From positions 620,001 through 684,000 of the forward strand of contig JAFEKR010000015.1 in assembly GCA_019022495.1 (NCBI GenBank): a stretch of 64,000 nucleotides of DNA, given 5' to 3'. The stretch comes from Epichloe hybrida. Its lineage: Eukaryota > Ascomycota > Sordariomycetes > Hypocreales > Clavicipitaceae. The notes under the pieces are model-generated. The model was not told the origin of the DNA. It ran no database searches and saw only the letters and a list, made by a program, of their open reading frames with translations. Both the position numbers and the translations under genes were made by a program. This document shows positions 12,182 through 23,900 of this stretch, in pieces (within the stretch, counting starts at the first letter, position 1; every line of letters starts with the position of its first letter).

Positions 12182-12440
12182 TGTTGGATGCACCAAGGTC
12201 CTGCGCAGGTAATAAATCCCGTATAAATTCGAAGTTAATGATAGATAGATAGCTAGCTAGGAAAGAGAGAGAAGAGAGGGAAAGTCTAGATACTAGAAAA
12301 GGTAAGCGAAATTCGTATGTGGGGCACAAAAGTGGGTGGCAAATTAATACAGCCAATCATATCGCGTGCATCGCGCTGGACCCATAATTAGTCTAGTCTT
12401 TAGCTATGATTAAACTAATAAAGATCCAAAGGAATTAACA
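12182..12440 (-). repeat. LTR of C-minus (3' LTR in element orientation)
   Basis: This 259-bp block begins TGTTGGATGCACC and ends GGAATTAACA on the plus strand. It is the reverse complement of the C-plus LTRs. TGTT/AACA ends are intact. It is among the less mutated LTRs here: it retains GCGCAGG and several CpGs. Confidence 0.88.
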
Positions 12441-15400
12441 CTAGTAATCTCTCTTTTTCCTTTGTGGCCAAAGAGCTTAAAAACGTAATAAAAATCAGAT
12501 TAAAGGAAAGTGTACACTAGTGAATCCCTTAATAGGAATCCGTTGCTCTAATTAGCTATTGCGGTATTAGTTAATTGAATTAATTTATTATTCCTTGCCT
12601 AAGCTCCTATTTCCTAATATTACGGGTCTCTTTACCTATCCTTTAATACAAATCATTAATTCGTTCGAATTAATTAAAGAGGAAAGCAACGAATTTAGCA
12701 ATAATTTAGTTATTGCGTCTGCTGGATTATTGTTGCCGTTAATCCACCTGATTCGTAGATCTCATGCCTCTTGTATAATTGACAAAGAGCCATAATATTA
12801 ATTATTAGTCTCTTCTCCTTTGTGGTTCCTAGCTTCATAAGATATTTATATAATAAAAAAGAATTAGTATAGAGAATCATAGGGATTCGAGGCATTTTTA
12901 ATTAACCTGTGATCTAATGTAGAGTTGTGGAAATCGCGTAGGCGATATTTACGCCTTGAACTATGCTGTATAACTTAGAGGCAAGTGTGCTATAAGTAAC
13001 TCTCTTACTCTTTATTAAGCTATACGTAATAATGTTGCCTTTTATAATAAAGGTGTTATTATCTTGCATTATCTCGTTGCTAATTACGATTACGTATCTG
13101 ATTTGTAAGCTTAAATCCTTATTATTAGTAAGCGATCTATCTATGAACACAAAGAGCTTCGCCTCTTTAAGAACCAAAGGGATATATTATAGTCCGCGTT
13201 ATTGATTCTTAATTTACTATTTAAGGCGTTTATTAAGATGTGCGATATCTTCCGTAGAGGGCTCTTAGTGTTAAGCTATAATTAAAAGGTTATATAAAGC
13301 CTTTGGTTAACATATAGTTGCGATATAGTTTCCTTGCGCTTGTTACTCCACGTAATCTTGCTTTACTATTAAGGATTAAGAATTGACTTCCTTGATCTTC
13401 TAACTCTAACCTTTCTAGGTTAAGATTAGCGAATTGTTAGTGTTCTAGGTTAAGATATAGCTATTAAAGATAAGGGGATTCTTAGCGGTTAATTATTACT
13501 TTTCTTTAGCTATAAAATTAGCCTTCTAGAGCTCTTTCTCTTCTTTTTAGAAGAAGTTATTATTGCTTAGGCCTAGTGTATTATTAGTTTGTATTCTAAT
13601 AATACTAAAGAGGTTCTTATTATTTAGAGCTATAATTAACAAGCAGGGATTATAGGTTAAGGTTATTATATTAAGGTTATCCCTATGGTAACAGAAGTAC
13701 GTTACCTACTAGTAGGTTCTAGCCTCTGCGATCCCGTAGAGAGGTCTAATTAATTTAATTATAGTCCCTTCTAAAAAGAGATATGTAATTTGCTTTAGTA
13801 ATCTTATAATAATTAGCCTCATTAGCACTGTGTGTGATTAAGTGTAGGCTTATGTAATATCGCGAATCCAAAGGTAAATACCTCTTCTTCTTAATAATAA
13901 AGCGATAGCTACAATTAGTTATTAGCTTGCTCGTTAAATCGTTAGCGATTGCGTTAGGATGAATTCCTTTCCTTTGTTATTATAGCCTTATATAACAAGA
14001 TAAGATTTCTTATATAGCAAGTCTATTCCTTTACCTTTAATCTCTCTAACTATATAAGAATTAAAGATTCTGTGACCTCTGTGCTTTGCTAGGTTAAACT
14101 TGATGAATTTAAATATATTATAAGCTTGTAAAGCGTTAATCTTAGCTTAATTAGACTACTTAAAGGGTTTTCCTAGGGTTATAATCCTTCCTTCTTAGTG
14201 GAGCAAAAGAGCAAGGTTCTAATTAGCCTCTTTCTTTACTATAAGGAATACTATACTTAGTATCCCTCTAGTTATAATCTCTTAAATAAAGGCCTTCTCT
14301 TAATCTTTATTTATAAGTATATAAAGCTAAACTAGGCTAATGTCCTTCTTAGGGCTATAAGGTCTTCTTTTTCTTACTTTTATTCCTTTAGGGTATAGTA
14401 ATAAGTCTTTAACTTAATAGCTTCCCCTTAAGGCCTTTTAGGCTTTATAAGCCTCTTTATTAGACTCTCCTACACTTATAAATTACACTATAAGAGCCTT
14501 TCTTAGTCTCCTTTACTTTCTCTTAGGTAGTATCTATAGCTTTTTATCTTTTTTTATTAGAGAATCTCTTTTATTAGTAGTAGTTAGTTATATAGCTTCT
14601 CCTTCCTTTATATTACTTAGCTATTACTCTGGCGAATTATAGGGCTTTATCTCCTGCTACTCTAGCCCCTTTGTGTTATATAAGTCTCTATAATAGGGCT
14701 TTACTACTATAGAGCGGAACTTTACTAGGCTATAGGGTATATTAATAGTATAGGTCTCTTTATTAGTAGTAAGTAGCTTATACAGGCTATACTAGTTACC
14801 TTTCTCTCTTTATATACGTATATTAGCCTATAGGGGTAGCTAATATATAGGCGCTATATTAGGGTTATTCTAGGCTTTAAGGGTATTGCGAACCTGCTAT
14901 AAAGCTAGATAATAGTGGACTTTATTAGTAGCTTTACAAATTACCTTAGCATATTAAATAATAGAGATACTTAGTAGTGACTTATCTATTATCTATAGGT
15001 AGCCTCTAAAAACTAGCATAGTTAGGATAATACTATTTAGGCTTATAGAGTTATTAATAGCCTTAATAGCTATTTAGAGGTATTACTCTAGCGTAAGCTT
15101 TATTTTAATTAAGTCTATAATAATATTATAGGCTTAGCATAGAGGTCTGTGGTATCTCTTAACCTTTCTAATACTATTATAGGCTTTAATTAGCATCTCA
15201 CTGGTTTTAATTAATATTAATTAAGTATAATATCTAAATTTAGCGGAAGCGAAGTTATTACTAGTATTATGGATAATCTAATCTGGAGGTCTGAGATAAG
15301 TATTAATCTAATATTTATGGATTATATCCTAGATATCTTAAGCCTTCTGCTTCTTTAGATTAAGGAATTAGGCTGCTTAGAATAAGGTTACTAAATTAAT

Positions 15401-17520
15401 AATATAAAGTACTAGTTAGCTATCGATTTACATGATATTAATAATAATCTTATAGTTAAATTCGTAGTTATCTTTGATTATAAACTTGAATTAACTAGGG
15501 GCCTTTCTATATATCTAGTAATAGTAGTAGACTTTAGTTAATTCCTTAATTACCTAGTGTTTAACTTTATAACTAGCTTAGTAAAGGATCTTTATAAGTT
15601 ATTAAACAGAAGGGTAACTAAGCTAATAATATAATTAATGGATATCTCCTTCTAAAAGGTAGAAGGTGACTGTTTCTTTTGCCTCTAGTAACTACTAAGG
15701 ATAACCCTATTGTTACATAATAGGTATAGTCTTATTGCCTTAGATAAGTACATTAGCAAGGTTATTAATCTTAACTTATATCTTATTTATATTAGTAATT
15801 AAGAAGAGAAAGGGGGTAGCTATATTAAGGATATAAAATTCAAGCTCTTTAAGTTCCGTAGGCATATGAAGGATTCCTTTTGTAACTACTAATCCGGCGC
15901 TAAATGTGATAATTTAGGGTTTATAAGTGGTTACCTTTAATAAAGGCATTAATCTTAGCAGAGCCTTTACTTATGCCTTTTCTATAGTTAACTTTCCTGC
16001 TATACTAGTGTTAGGTATAATCCCTCTAAAGATCTCTTTAGAATAGTGTTCTTTAGAGATATAGTAAATTAAGCCTTTATTATACTCTTATAGCTTATAG
16101 AGCTCTTATTTAAGGAATATGTGTTAAAAAGCTTGATTGTTTAGGGTTACGAGAATATTAACGTTAGTGGCGTTATGGTTAGTTTATAATCCGGAGTAGA
16201 AGAATTATGTAATACTTAGGTGTGCTATTAATAGTAGCTCCTTAATATTATTATTATTATCTTTAGCTTCTATATAAGCTATAAGATAAGCTTCCTAATT
16301 CTTACCTAAGCCTTTATTAGGCTTATTATTATTTTGCCCTTTATAGGAGGTAAGAAATACCTAGAATCTCTTCTCTAAAGGGGGTATATAATATGTTTTA
16401 CTAGCTTACTAGTAGTCTTTCTCCTTTTAATATTCTTTAGTAAAGTAATTAGAAGACTAGTAGCTACTCTTACTACATATAAAGTAGCGCTTAGTGCTTA
16501 GCCTAGGGCTTTGCTTACGATAGCTTCCTTTACTATAGGATTATTATCTATACTAATAATTAGTAAATATAGCCTCTAGAGGGTCTCCTTATTAGTACTA
16601 AAGGTATTAGGAGGACTTCTTATTTAATTCTATAATAGTGATTACCTTATAGAGGTCTCTAGTAAGACTTTTAAAGCCTATAGAGTATATATATTTTACT
16701 ATCTAATATTTAGGTATACTAGCTATAGTATTTAAGGCTTGCTTATAGAGTTTAGTATTTACTATCTTAGTAAGGTATAGGCCTTTATAGATTTTCTTAA
16801 GGGTTAATAATATAATCTTAAGGCACTTAAGCTTACTTTTATTAGGATTCTTCTTAATTATACTCTTTAGTATTATACTACTTTACTTATAGTAATAGAA
16901 TTACTAGTTACTTTCTATCTTAAAGCGCTAATAGATATAAGTAATTATCTCTTTATAGGAATAGTTATTTCTAAAGAGGTAATTAAGGTAGTATTACTTA
17001 GTATTACCTATTAATATAATAGGGAAAGCCTTCTAATAATGCGTTTAAGGAAGGTTAATTCTATTACACTTATTTTTAAAAAGCGTAATCTTTAGCGTTA
17101 AGAAGTTATATAGCTTTTTACTATAGTAGTTACTATCTTTATATATTTTTATAAGCTCTGAGATTTTCTTTGTGATTTAATTTTTAGAGGGGAATTACTA
17201 TAAAGGTATAATTTGTTATGAATGATGGTTTACTAGTTATTCTTAATAATGATTGTCCGGATGGAGCTATTAATATAATAAGGATTATTATAGGGGTTCT
17301 TATGAGGGTTTAAGTAATCTCTAGGGTTAGGGAAGGTTAATTTCTAGGGTAGGTTATTAGGGCTATTAATGTTAAGGTTCTAGGGGTTTGGAAGATTGTG
17401 GTTTTTCTTATAATCTTTCTTATAACTAAAGGGACATTAAGGTTTAATAAAGCACTTCTTTAAGTAATACTAGGATTAAATATCCTAGGCCTTGCCTAAT
17501 AAGGACACTATGATCTTACA
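12441..17520 (-). pseudogene. C-minus gag-pol (gag end, PR, IN, RT, RNase H), broken
   Basis: Read right to left the Copia order gag, PR, IN, RT, RNase H is recognisable. Gag zinc knuckle region: about 16570-16440. Protease motif PNTS (normally PDTGA-like): about 16020. RT catalytic box: 13580-13588 reads T-N-N where C, G and B also read TNN or TND. RNase H: two open stretches survive, 13177-12914 (ending YSIVQGVNIAYAISTTLH) and 12895-12710 (ILYTNSFLLYKYL followed by KEKRL), the 'TDS..LY' region with Asp changed to Asn. Integrase lies between about 15700 and 14900. Stops occur throughout. The protein would have copied and integrated the element; none can be made now. Confidence 0.75.
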
Positions 17521-17640
17521 AGACCCTTATGGCTGCCCGAATTTATCGGCATCATAGGCGCAGGGAAAGCTCAGTATCCGCCCGGGCTAACTATTATCCA
17601 CTTCTGTTTTTTTTCTATCTAACTAATAATTTAATAATAA

Positions 17641-18916
17641 TCTGATTAATGATCTGATTGATGATCTAACTGACGATCTAATTGACGATTTGATTGACGA
17701 TTTGATTGATGATCTGATTGATGATTTGACTGACTTTCTGACCGATTTGACCGATTTGACCGATTTGACTGATTTGACCGATTTGACCGATTTGACGATT
17801 TGACGATTTGACGATTTGACGATTTGACGATTTGACGATTTGACGATTTGACGATTTGACGATTTGACGATTTGACGATTTGACGATTTGACGATTTGAC
17901 GATTTGACGATTTGACGATTTGACTGACTTTCTAACTGATGATTTGATTGACGATTTGATTGACGATTTGATTGACGATTTGATTGATGATCTGATTGAT
18001 GATCTGATTGATGATCTGATTGATGATCTGACTGACTTTCTGACCGATTTGACCGATTTGACCGATTTAACGATTTGACGATTTGACGATTTGACGATTT
18101 GACTGACTTTCTGACTAACGATTTGACTGATGATTTAATTGACGATTTGATTGACAATCTAATTGACGATTTGACTGACGATTTGACTGACGATTTGACT
18201 GATGATTTGATTGACGATTTGATTGACGATCTGATTGACGATCTGATTGACGATCTGATTGACGATCTGATTGACGATCTGATTGACGATCTGATTGATG
18301 ATTTGACTGACTTTCTGACCGATTTGACCGATTTGACCGATTTGACCGATTTGACCGATTTGACCGATTTGACCGATTTGACCGATTTGACGATTTGACG
18401 ATTTGACTGACGATTTGACTAATGATTTGACTGATGATTTGACTGACTTTCTGACCGATTTGACGATTTGACGATTTAACTGACTTTCTAACTGATGATT
18501 TGATTGACGATTTGATTGACGATTTGATTGATGATCTGATTGATGATCTGATTGATGATCTGACTGACGATTTGACTGACGATTTGACTGACGATTTGAT
18601 TAACAATTTGATTAACGATTCGATTGACAATCTAATTAACGATTTGACTGACAATTTGATTGACGATTTGATTAATAATCTGATTAATAATCTGATTGAT
18701 GATCTAACTGACGATCTAATTGACGATTTAACTGACTTTCTGACTGATAATTTGATTGACGATTTAACTAACGATTTGACTGACGATTTGACTGACGATT
18801 TGACTGACGATTTGACTGACGATTTGACTGACGATTTGACTGACGATTTGACTGACGATTTGACTGACGATTTGATTGACAATTCGATTAACGATTCGAT
18901 TGATGATCTGATTGAC
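17641..18916. repeat. Minisatellite with 8-, 9- and 12-bp units built on GATTTGAC
   Basis: The 1.28 kb core is made of three related units: 8 bp (GATTTGAC, long homogeneous runs at about 17786-17920), 9 bp (GATTTGACC, 17736-17790 and 18313-18385) and 12 bp (GATTTGACTGAC or GATCTGATTGAC, most of 18120-18300 and 18490-18900). Blocks are separated by a recurrent GACTGACTTTCTGAC module (about 17728, 17920, 18030, 18100, 18305, 18445, 18480, 18735), giving a loose higher-order pattern. Long open frames on both strands (for example L-T-D-D on plus, V-K-S-S on minus) follow from 9- and 12-bp units lacking stops and are not evidence for proteins. Confidence 0.9.
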
Positions 18917-18988
18917 CCCCCCCCCCTAGCTTAGGCGGTCAAGAGAGGCAGAAAAAAATTTCTCGACTAGTCGCCGAAGAGTATTTCG

Positions 18989-19011
18989 CGTCTGACTAAT
19001 CAGAAGAGACG
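18989..19011. repeat. Small inverted repeat in the insert's right flank
   Basis: CGTCT (18989-18993) pairs with AGACG (19007-19011), and the overlapping GAGACGTCTC (19006-19015) is a perfect 10-bp palindrome. Short and possibly without function. Confidence 0.4.
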
Positions 19012-19040
19012 TCTCCATAGGACGACCTTATTTTAATAAA

Positions 19041-19119
19041 GGGAAAGCGGGAAGCTTCGCTCCACCCTCTTGCCTTCGCCTTGCTATGATGCAAATCTCA
19101 GGCAAAGCTCCGCTTTCCC
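19041..19119. repeat. Inverted repeat at the right end of the insert
   Basis: GGGAAAGCG at 19041-19049 is complementary to CGCTTTCCC at 19111-19119. An adjacent AAGCTT/AAGCT block extends the pairing imperfectly, enclosing about 60 bases. A hairpin close to the 3' boundary is a Helitron-like trait, but no TC start or CTRR end can be fixed, so this stays a suggestion. Confidence 0.5.
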
Positions 19120-19120
19120 T

Positions 19121-19432
19121 GATAAAGAATTGTGTAATTCTCTGATAATATCCTTAGATGCTCTTTTAAAGGTGTCTTTAGACTAGCCTTTAAAGTCTTC
19201 TTAGAATAATTCCTATAGGTTATTATCTCTCTAACCTTAATGTTTACTAAGGTTAATAAATCTTATAATCTAGTTATTAAGCTTAAGCTATGTAGTAGTC
19301 TTTGGATCTAGCTTAATAGATTCTTTCTAATTACTAGAGAAGTTGTAAGTAAGCTGTTGAAGGCATGAGGGTAACTTATGCTCTTAGGGTCTTTTAGGGG
19401 TGATAGTTAGAGCCTTGCTGTTACTAGTAGCA
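19121..19432 (-). pseudogene. C-minus gag remnant beyond the insert
   Basis: Reverse complement of the C-plus segment at about 20955-21260, part of the gag region. It ends abruptly at CTAGTAGCA followed by ATTAC, the presumed target duplication, without any LTR. Includes stops in all frames. Confidence 0.7.
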
Positions 19433-19869
19433 ATTACCTTTAATTATAAACTTGCCATTAGTGTAGTCTTTATTCACTAGGATAAGTATATATCCTAGTT
19501 ATAAGGATAGGTCCTAGTTATTAGTAAAGAATCTATTTATAAAGGCAAAGACCTTTGCCTTCTTAAGGTTAATTAGGATAAATATTAGACCTCTCTCTAG
19601 GTGATTTATCTACTACTTTAGGCAGCAATTAAGGGCTTTTATATCCTCTAGGGTTAGCTCCTAGTGTTATGTAGTAATAGATAAGTTAAAGTAAGCCTCT
19701 AGTTAGCAGATTAAGGTAATATAAGCGCCTTAGGCCCTTTACTTAATATACTTGCGCTTTAAATTAGTTATAGGGACTAACTCTAACTTATTACTCTGCC
19801 CTTTCTACTAGATCTTAATAGTATTATTCTCTAGCGTAATAATACTACTATTAAACGTAAGAGGGTAGT
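19433..19869 (-). pseudogene. B-minus fragment: RT end to RNase H start
   Basis: Matches inner B near 57640-58085 on the opposite strand, continuing the RNase H fragment at 12013-12181. The last five bases (GTAGT, 19865-19869) are the C-plus target duplication. Reads through to the B piece at 26598 once C-plus is removed. Confidence 0.75.
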
Positions 19870-20124
19870 TGTTGATTCCTTCGGATCTTCATTGGTTTAA
19901 TCGTGGCTAAAGACCGGACTAATTATAGGTCCGGCGCGATACACGCGATATGATTGGCTACATTAATTCGCTACCCCCTTTTGTGCCCTATATACGGATT
20001 TTGCCTACTTTTCTAGCATCTAGACTTTCCCTCTCTTCTCCTCTTTCCTAGCTAGCTAACTAACTATTATTGACTTTAATCATACGGGATTTATTACTTG
20101 CGCAGGACCTTGGTGAATCTAATA
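19870..20124 (+). repeat. C-plus 5' LTR
   Basis: 255 bp, begins TGTTGATTCCTTCGG and ends GTGAATCTAATA, where the 3' copy has CCAACA (two C-to-T changes). It contains the element promoter; CTATATACGG (about 19988-19997) is a plausible TATA region (inference). Confidence 0.88.
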
Positions 20125-20954
20125 CTAATTAGTGGTTAACTTTATAACTATAGATAAGCTAGGTATTATAAGAAGAGATATTTCTATAGATACCACTGCT
20201 ACTACCCCTTATTATGCCATAATGGTTATTGTGGTAGAGAGGTATAACTATATAAGTATGCTAAAGGAAGAGACTAGAATCCTAGTTACGGGCTTGTTAG
20301 GCTTCTAAGGAATTAATCTATTAACCCTTAGGCTTAGGGATATAACTTTATTATATCTATCTAGGATATTATTATTAATTGTTAATTTTATTATCTATCA
20401 CGAGAAAACTAACCAAATAACTGAATCTATTACCGTAAGGCATTTATTTTAAACCTGACGTTAAATAACCTTAGCTAAGCTAGCTAACACATCTATAACT
20501 TCTCTATAAATATTCCCTTTATCTAACAGACCTTTAATCTGTTTATATAAGCATCTATAGCTTGTTTTTTGCCCCCTTTATTATTAGTGCTATTTGCCTT
20601 ATACTTATTAGTAAGAGAGAGAGATTACCTCCTTCCCTCCTTTTTATAAAAAACAGGAAGTGGTAATTCCTGTTATTTTCCGGTTACTTTTAGAACTTCT
20701 ATTGCTCTCTTTATCTCTAGTGATTTATTCTTATTGCTACTTTTGCTACTTCCACTGCTTTTTCTTTCGTTTTTCCTATTTTCGCAATCTTCTAATTTCA
20801 TTAGAGTAATAACGCTCCTAAAATATGAAAGAAGAACCTTATAATAGTAATAGGCAAATATAGGAGCTTAATTAGTAGTAAAAATAATAAATTAGTAATG
20901 TTTCTTTTATAGTTAAAGATAGTAGAGGAATCTAGACTTTCTATAAGAGTAAAG
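20125..20954 (+). other. C-plus leader and early gag region, no readable product
   Basis: Immediately after the LTR is CTAATTAGTGGTTA, the position of the primer-binding site, shared with B and G. The remaining 0.8 kb is stop-rich with no recognised domain; any gag start lies in it. This is the stretch absent from C-minus. A 61-codon minus frame (20986-20801) is an antisense shadow. Confidence 0.5.
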
Positions 20955-23900
20955 GCTACTAGGGATAGTAAGGCTCTAACTATCACCCCTAAAAGACCCT
21001 AAGAGCATAAGTTACTCTTATGCCTTTAATAGCTTACTTATAACTTCTTTAGCGATTAGAAAGAATCCGTTAAGCTAGATCTAGAGACTGCTATATAGCT
21101 TAAGCTTAATAACTAGATTATAAGATTTATTAACCTTAGTAAGCATTAAGGTTAGAGAGATAATAACCTATAGGAATTATTCTAAGAAGACTTTAAAGGC
21201 TAGTCTAAAGACACCTTTAAAAGGGTATCTAAGGATATTATTAGAGAATTACGTAATTCTTTATAAGATTATAGTGTCCTTATTAGGCAAGGCCTAGGAT
21301 ATTTAATCCTAGTATTACTTAAGGAAGTGCTTTATTAAACCTTAATGCCCCTTTAGTTATAGGAAAGATTATAAGAAAGACTATAACCTTTAGAACCCCT
21401 AGAACCTTAATATTAATAGCCCTAATAACCTACCCTAGAAATTAACCTTCCCTAACCCTAGAGATTGCTTAAACCCTTATAAGAACCCCTGTGATAATCC
21501 CTATTATATTAATAGCTTTATCTAGATAATTATTATTAAGAATAACTAGTGGACTATTATTTATAATAAATTATGCCTTTATAGTAATTCCCCTCTGAAG
21601 ATTAGATTATAAAGAAGATCTCGGAGCTTATAAAGATATATAAGGATAGTAACTACTATAGTGAAAAGCTATATAACTTCTTAATGCTAAAGATTATGCT
21701 CTTTAAAAATAAGTGTAATAGAATTAACCTTTCTTGAATATATTATTAGAAGGCTTTCCCTATTATATTAATAGGTAATACTAAGTAATACTACCTTAAT
21801 TACCTCTTTAGGAATAACTATTCCTATAAAGAGATAATTACTTATATTTATTAACACTTTAAGATAAAAAGTAACTAGTAATTCTATTACTATAAATAGA
21901 GTAGCATAATACTAAAGAGTATAATTAAGAAAAACCCTAATAAAAGTAAGCTTAATTACCTTAAGATTATGTTATTAACCCTTAAGAAAATCTATAGAGG
22001 CCTATACCTTACTAAAATAGTAAATACTAAACTCTATAAGCAGGCCTTAAATACTATAGCTAGTGTGCCTAAATATTAGATAGTGAAATATATATACTCT
22101 ATAGGCTTTAAGAGTCTTACTAGAGACCTCTATAAGGTAATTACTATTATAGAATTAAATAAGAAGTTCTCCTAATACCTTTAGTACTAATAAGGAGACC
22201 CTCTAGAGGCTATATTTACTAATTATTAGTATAGATAATAATTCTATAGTAAAGGAAGCTATTACGGATAAAGCCCTAGGCTAAGCACTAAGCGCTACTT
22301 TATATATAGTAAGAGTAGCTACTAGTTTTCTAATTACTTTACTAAAGAGTGTTAAAAGGAGAAAGACTACTAGTAAGCTAGTAAAATATGTTATATACCC
22401 CCTTTAGAGAAAAGATTCTAGGCATTCCTTGCCTTTTATGAAGGGCAGAATAATAATAAGCTTAATAAAGGCTTAGGTAAGAATTAGGAAGCATATCTTA
22501 TGGCTTATATAGAAGCCGAAGATAATAATAATGATATTAAGGAGCTACTATTAATAGTATATCTAAGTATTATATAATTTTTCTATTCTAGACTACAGAC
22601 TAACTATAATGCCGCTGATGCTAATGTTCTTGTGACCTTGTATGATTAAGCTTTTTAACACGCATTCCTTAAATAAGAACTTTACGAGCTATAAGAGTGT
22701 AATAAAGGATTAATCTGCTATGTCTCTAAAGAATACTATTCTAAAGAGGTCTTTAGAGGGATTATACCTAATACTAGCGCTGTAAGGAAATTAAGTATAG
22801 GAGAGGTATAAGTAAAAGCTTTGCTAAGATTAATGCCTTTACTGAAAGTAATCCCCTATGAACCCTAAATTATTATATTTAGCGCTGGATTAGTAGTTGT
22901 AAAAGGAATTGTTCGTATGCCTACGGAGCTTAGAGAGCTTGAATTCTATATCCTTAATATAGCTACCCCTTTCCTTTTCTTAATTACTAATATAGATGAG
23001 ATATAAGTTAAGATTAATAACCTTACTAATGTGCTTATCTAAGGTAACAAAACTATCCTTATTATGTGACAATAGGGATATCCTTAGTGGTTACTAGAGG
23101 CGAGAGAGATGGTTGCCTTCTACCTTTTAGAAGGAGATATTTGTTAATTATATTATTAACTTAGCTACCCTTCTGTTTAATAGCTTGCAAAGATCCTTAA
23201 CTAAGCTAGTCACGAAGTTAAACGCTAGGTAATTAAGAAATTAACTAAGGTCTGCTACCATTGCTAAATGCATGGAAAGGCCCCTAGCTAATTTAAATTT
23301 ATAATTAAGGATAATTATGAATTTAACTACGAGATTATCATTAATATCGTGTAAATCGATGGCTGACTAGTGCTTCACATTATTGATTTAGCAATATCGT
23401 TCTAGGTAGCCTAATTCCTTGATTTAAGGAAGTAAAAGGCTTGAGATATCTAGGACACTATTCGCGAATGTTAGATTAACACTTATCTTAGACCTCTAGA
23501 ATGGATTATACACGACGCTAGCAATAACTTTGCTTCCGCTAAGTTTAAACACTATACTTAACTAATATTAATTAAGACTAATAAGATACTAATTAAAGCC
23601 TATAATAGCATTGGAAAGGTTAAGAGATATTATAGACCTTTACGCTAAGCTTATGACATTATTATAGACTTAATTAGGATAGAACTCACACTAGAGTAAT
23701 ATCTTTAAATAGCTATTAAAGCGATTAATAACTCTATAGGCCTAAATAGTATTATCCTAACCCTACTAGTCTTTAGAGGCTACCTATAAATAATAAATAA
23801 GTTACTACTAAGTATCTCTATTATTTAATATGCTAAAGTAATTTATAAAGCTACTAATAAAGTCTACTACTACCTAGCTTTATAGTAGGTTTATAATACC

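Larger units (their letters stand above)
17521..19120. mobile_element. 1.6 kb insert of unknown class with a minisatellite core
   Basis: Splits C-minus: C homology stops at about 17520 and resumes at about 19121. It has a unique left flank (17521-17640), a tandem core (17641-18916), an 11-bp C run (18916-18926) and a unique right flank (18927-19120). Unlike everything around it, it keeps many TpG, CpA and CpG dinucleotides. A 4-5 bp duplication (ACAA/ATAA) is possible but not convincing. No long terminal inverted repeat is visible, although GGGAAAGC recurs in both flanks. No coding domain is recognised, so the class is unknown. Confidence 0.6.
12182..19432 (-). mobile_element. Copia family C, minus copy, lacking its 5' LTR; carries a minisatellite insert
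   Basis: Family C in reverse orientation, matching C-plus from its 3' LTR back to about position 20955 of that copy. The element is bounded by the direct repeat ATTAC (12177-12181 and 19433-19437), and the B sequence is contiguous when it is removed. The 5' LTR and the first roughly 0.8 kb of leader and gag (about 1.08 kb in total) are missing, yet the apparent target duplication is present. Its own sequence is split at 17521-19120. Confidence 0.8.

Noticed and set aside
12045..12356. 103-codon minus-strand frame
   Set aside because: Accidental fusion of the C-minus LTR with the B-minus RNase H fragment across an insertion junction; only the RNase H part is meaningful.
12595..12795. 66-codon plus-strand frame
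   Set aside because: Antisense to the C-minus RNase H region.
17641..18916. Possible CRISPR array
   Set aside because: Units are only 8-12 bp with no unique spacers, and the context is eukaryotic.
17678..18934. Long open frames on both strands (99-255 codons) in the minisatellite
   Set aside because: They are translations of 8-, 9- and 12-bp repeat units that happen to lack stops; both strands are open at once and no non-repetitive domain exists.
20801..20986. 61-codon minus-strand hydrophobic frame
   Set aside because: Antisense in the C-plus leader/gag; no motif.
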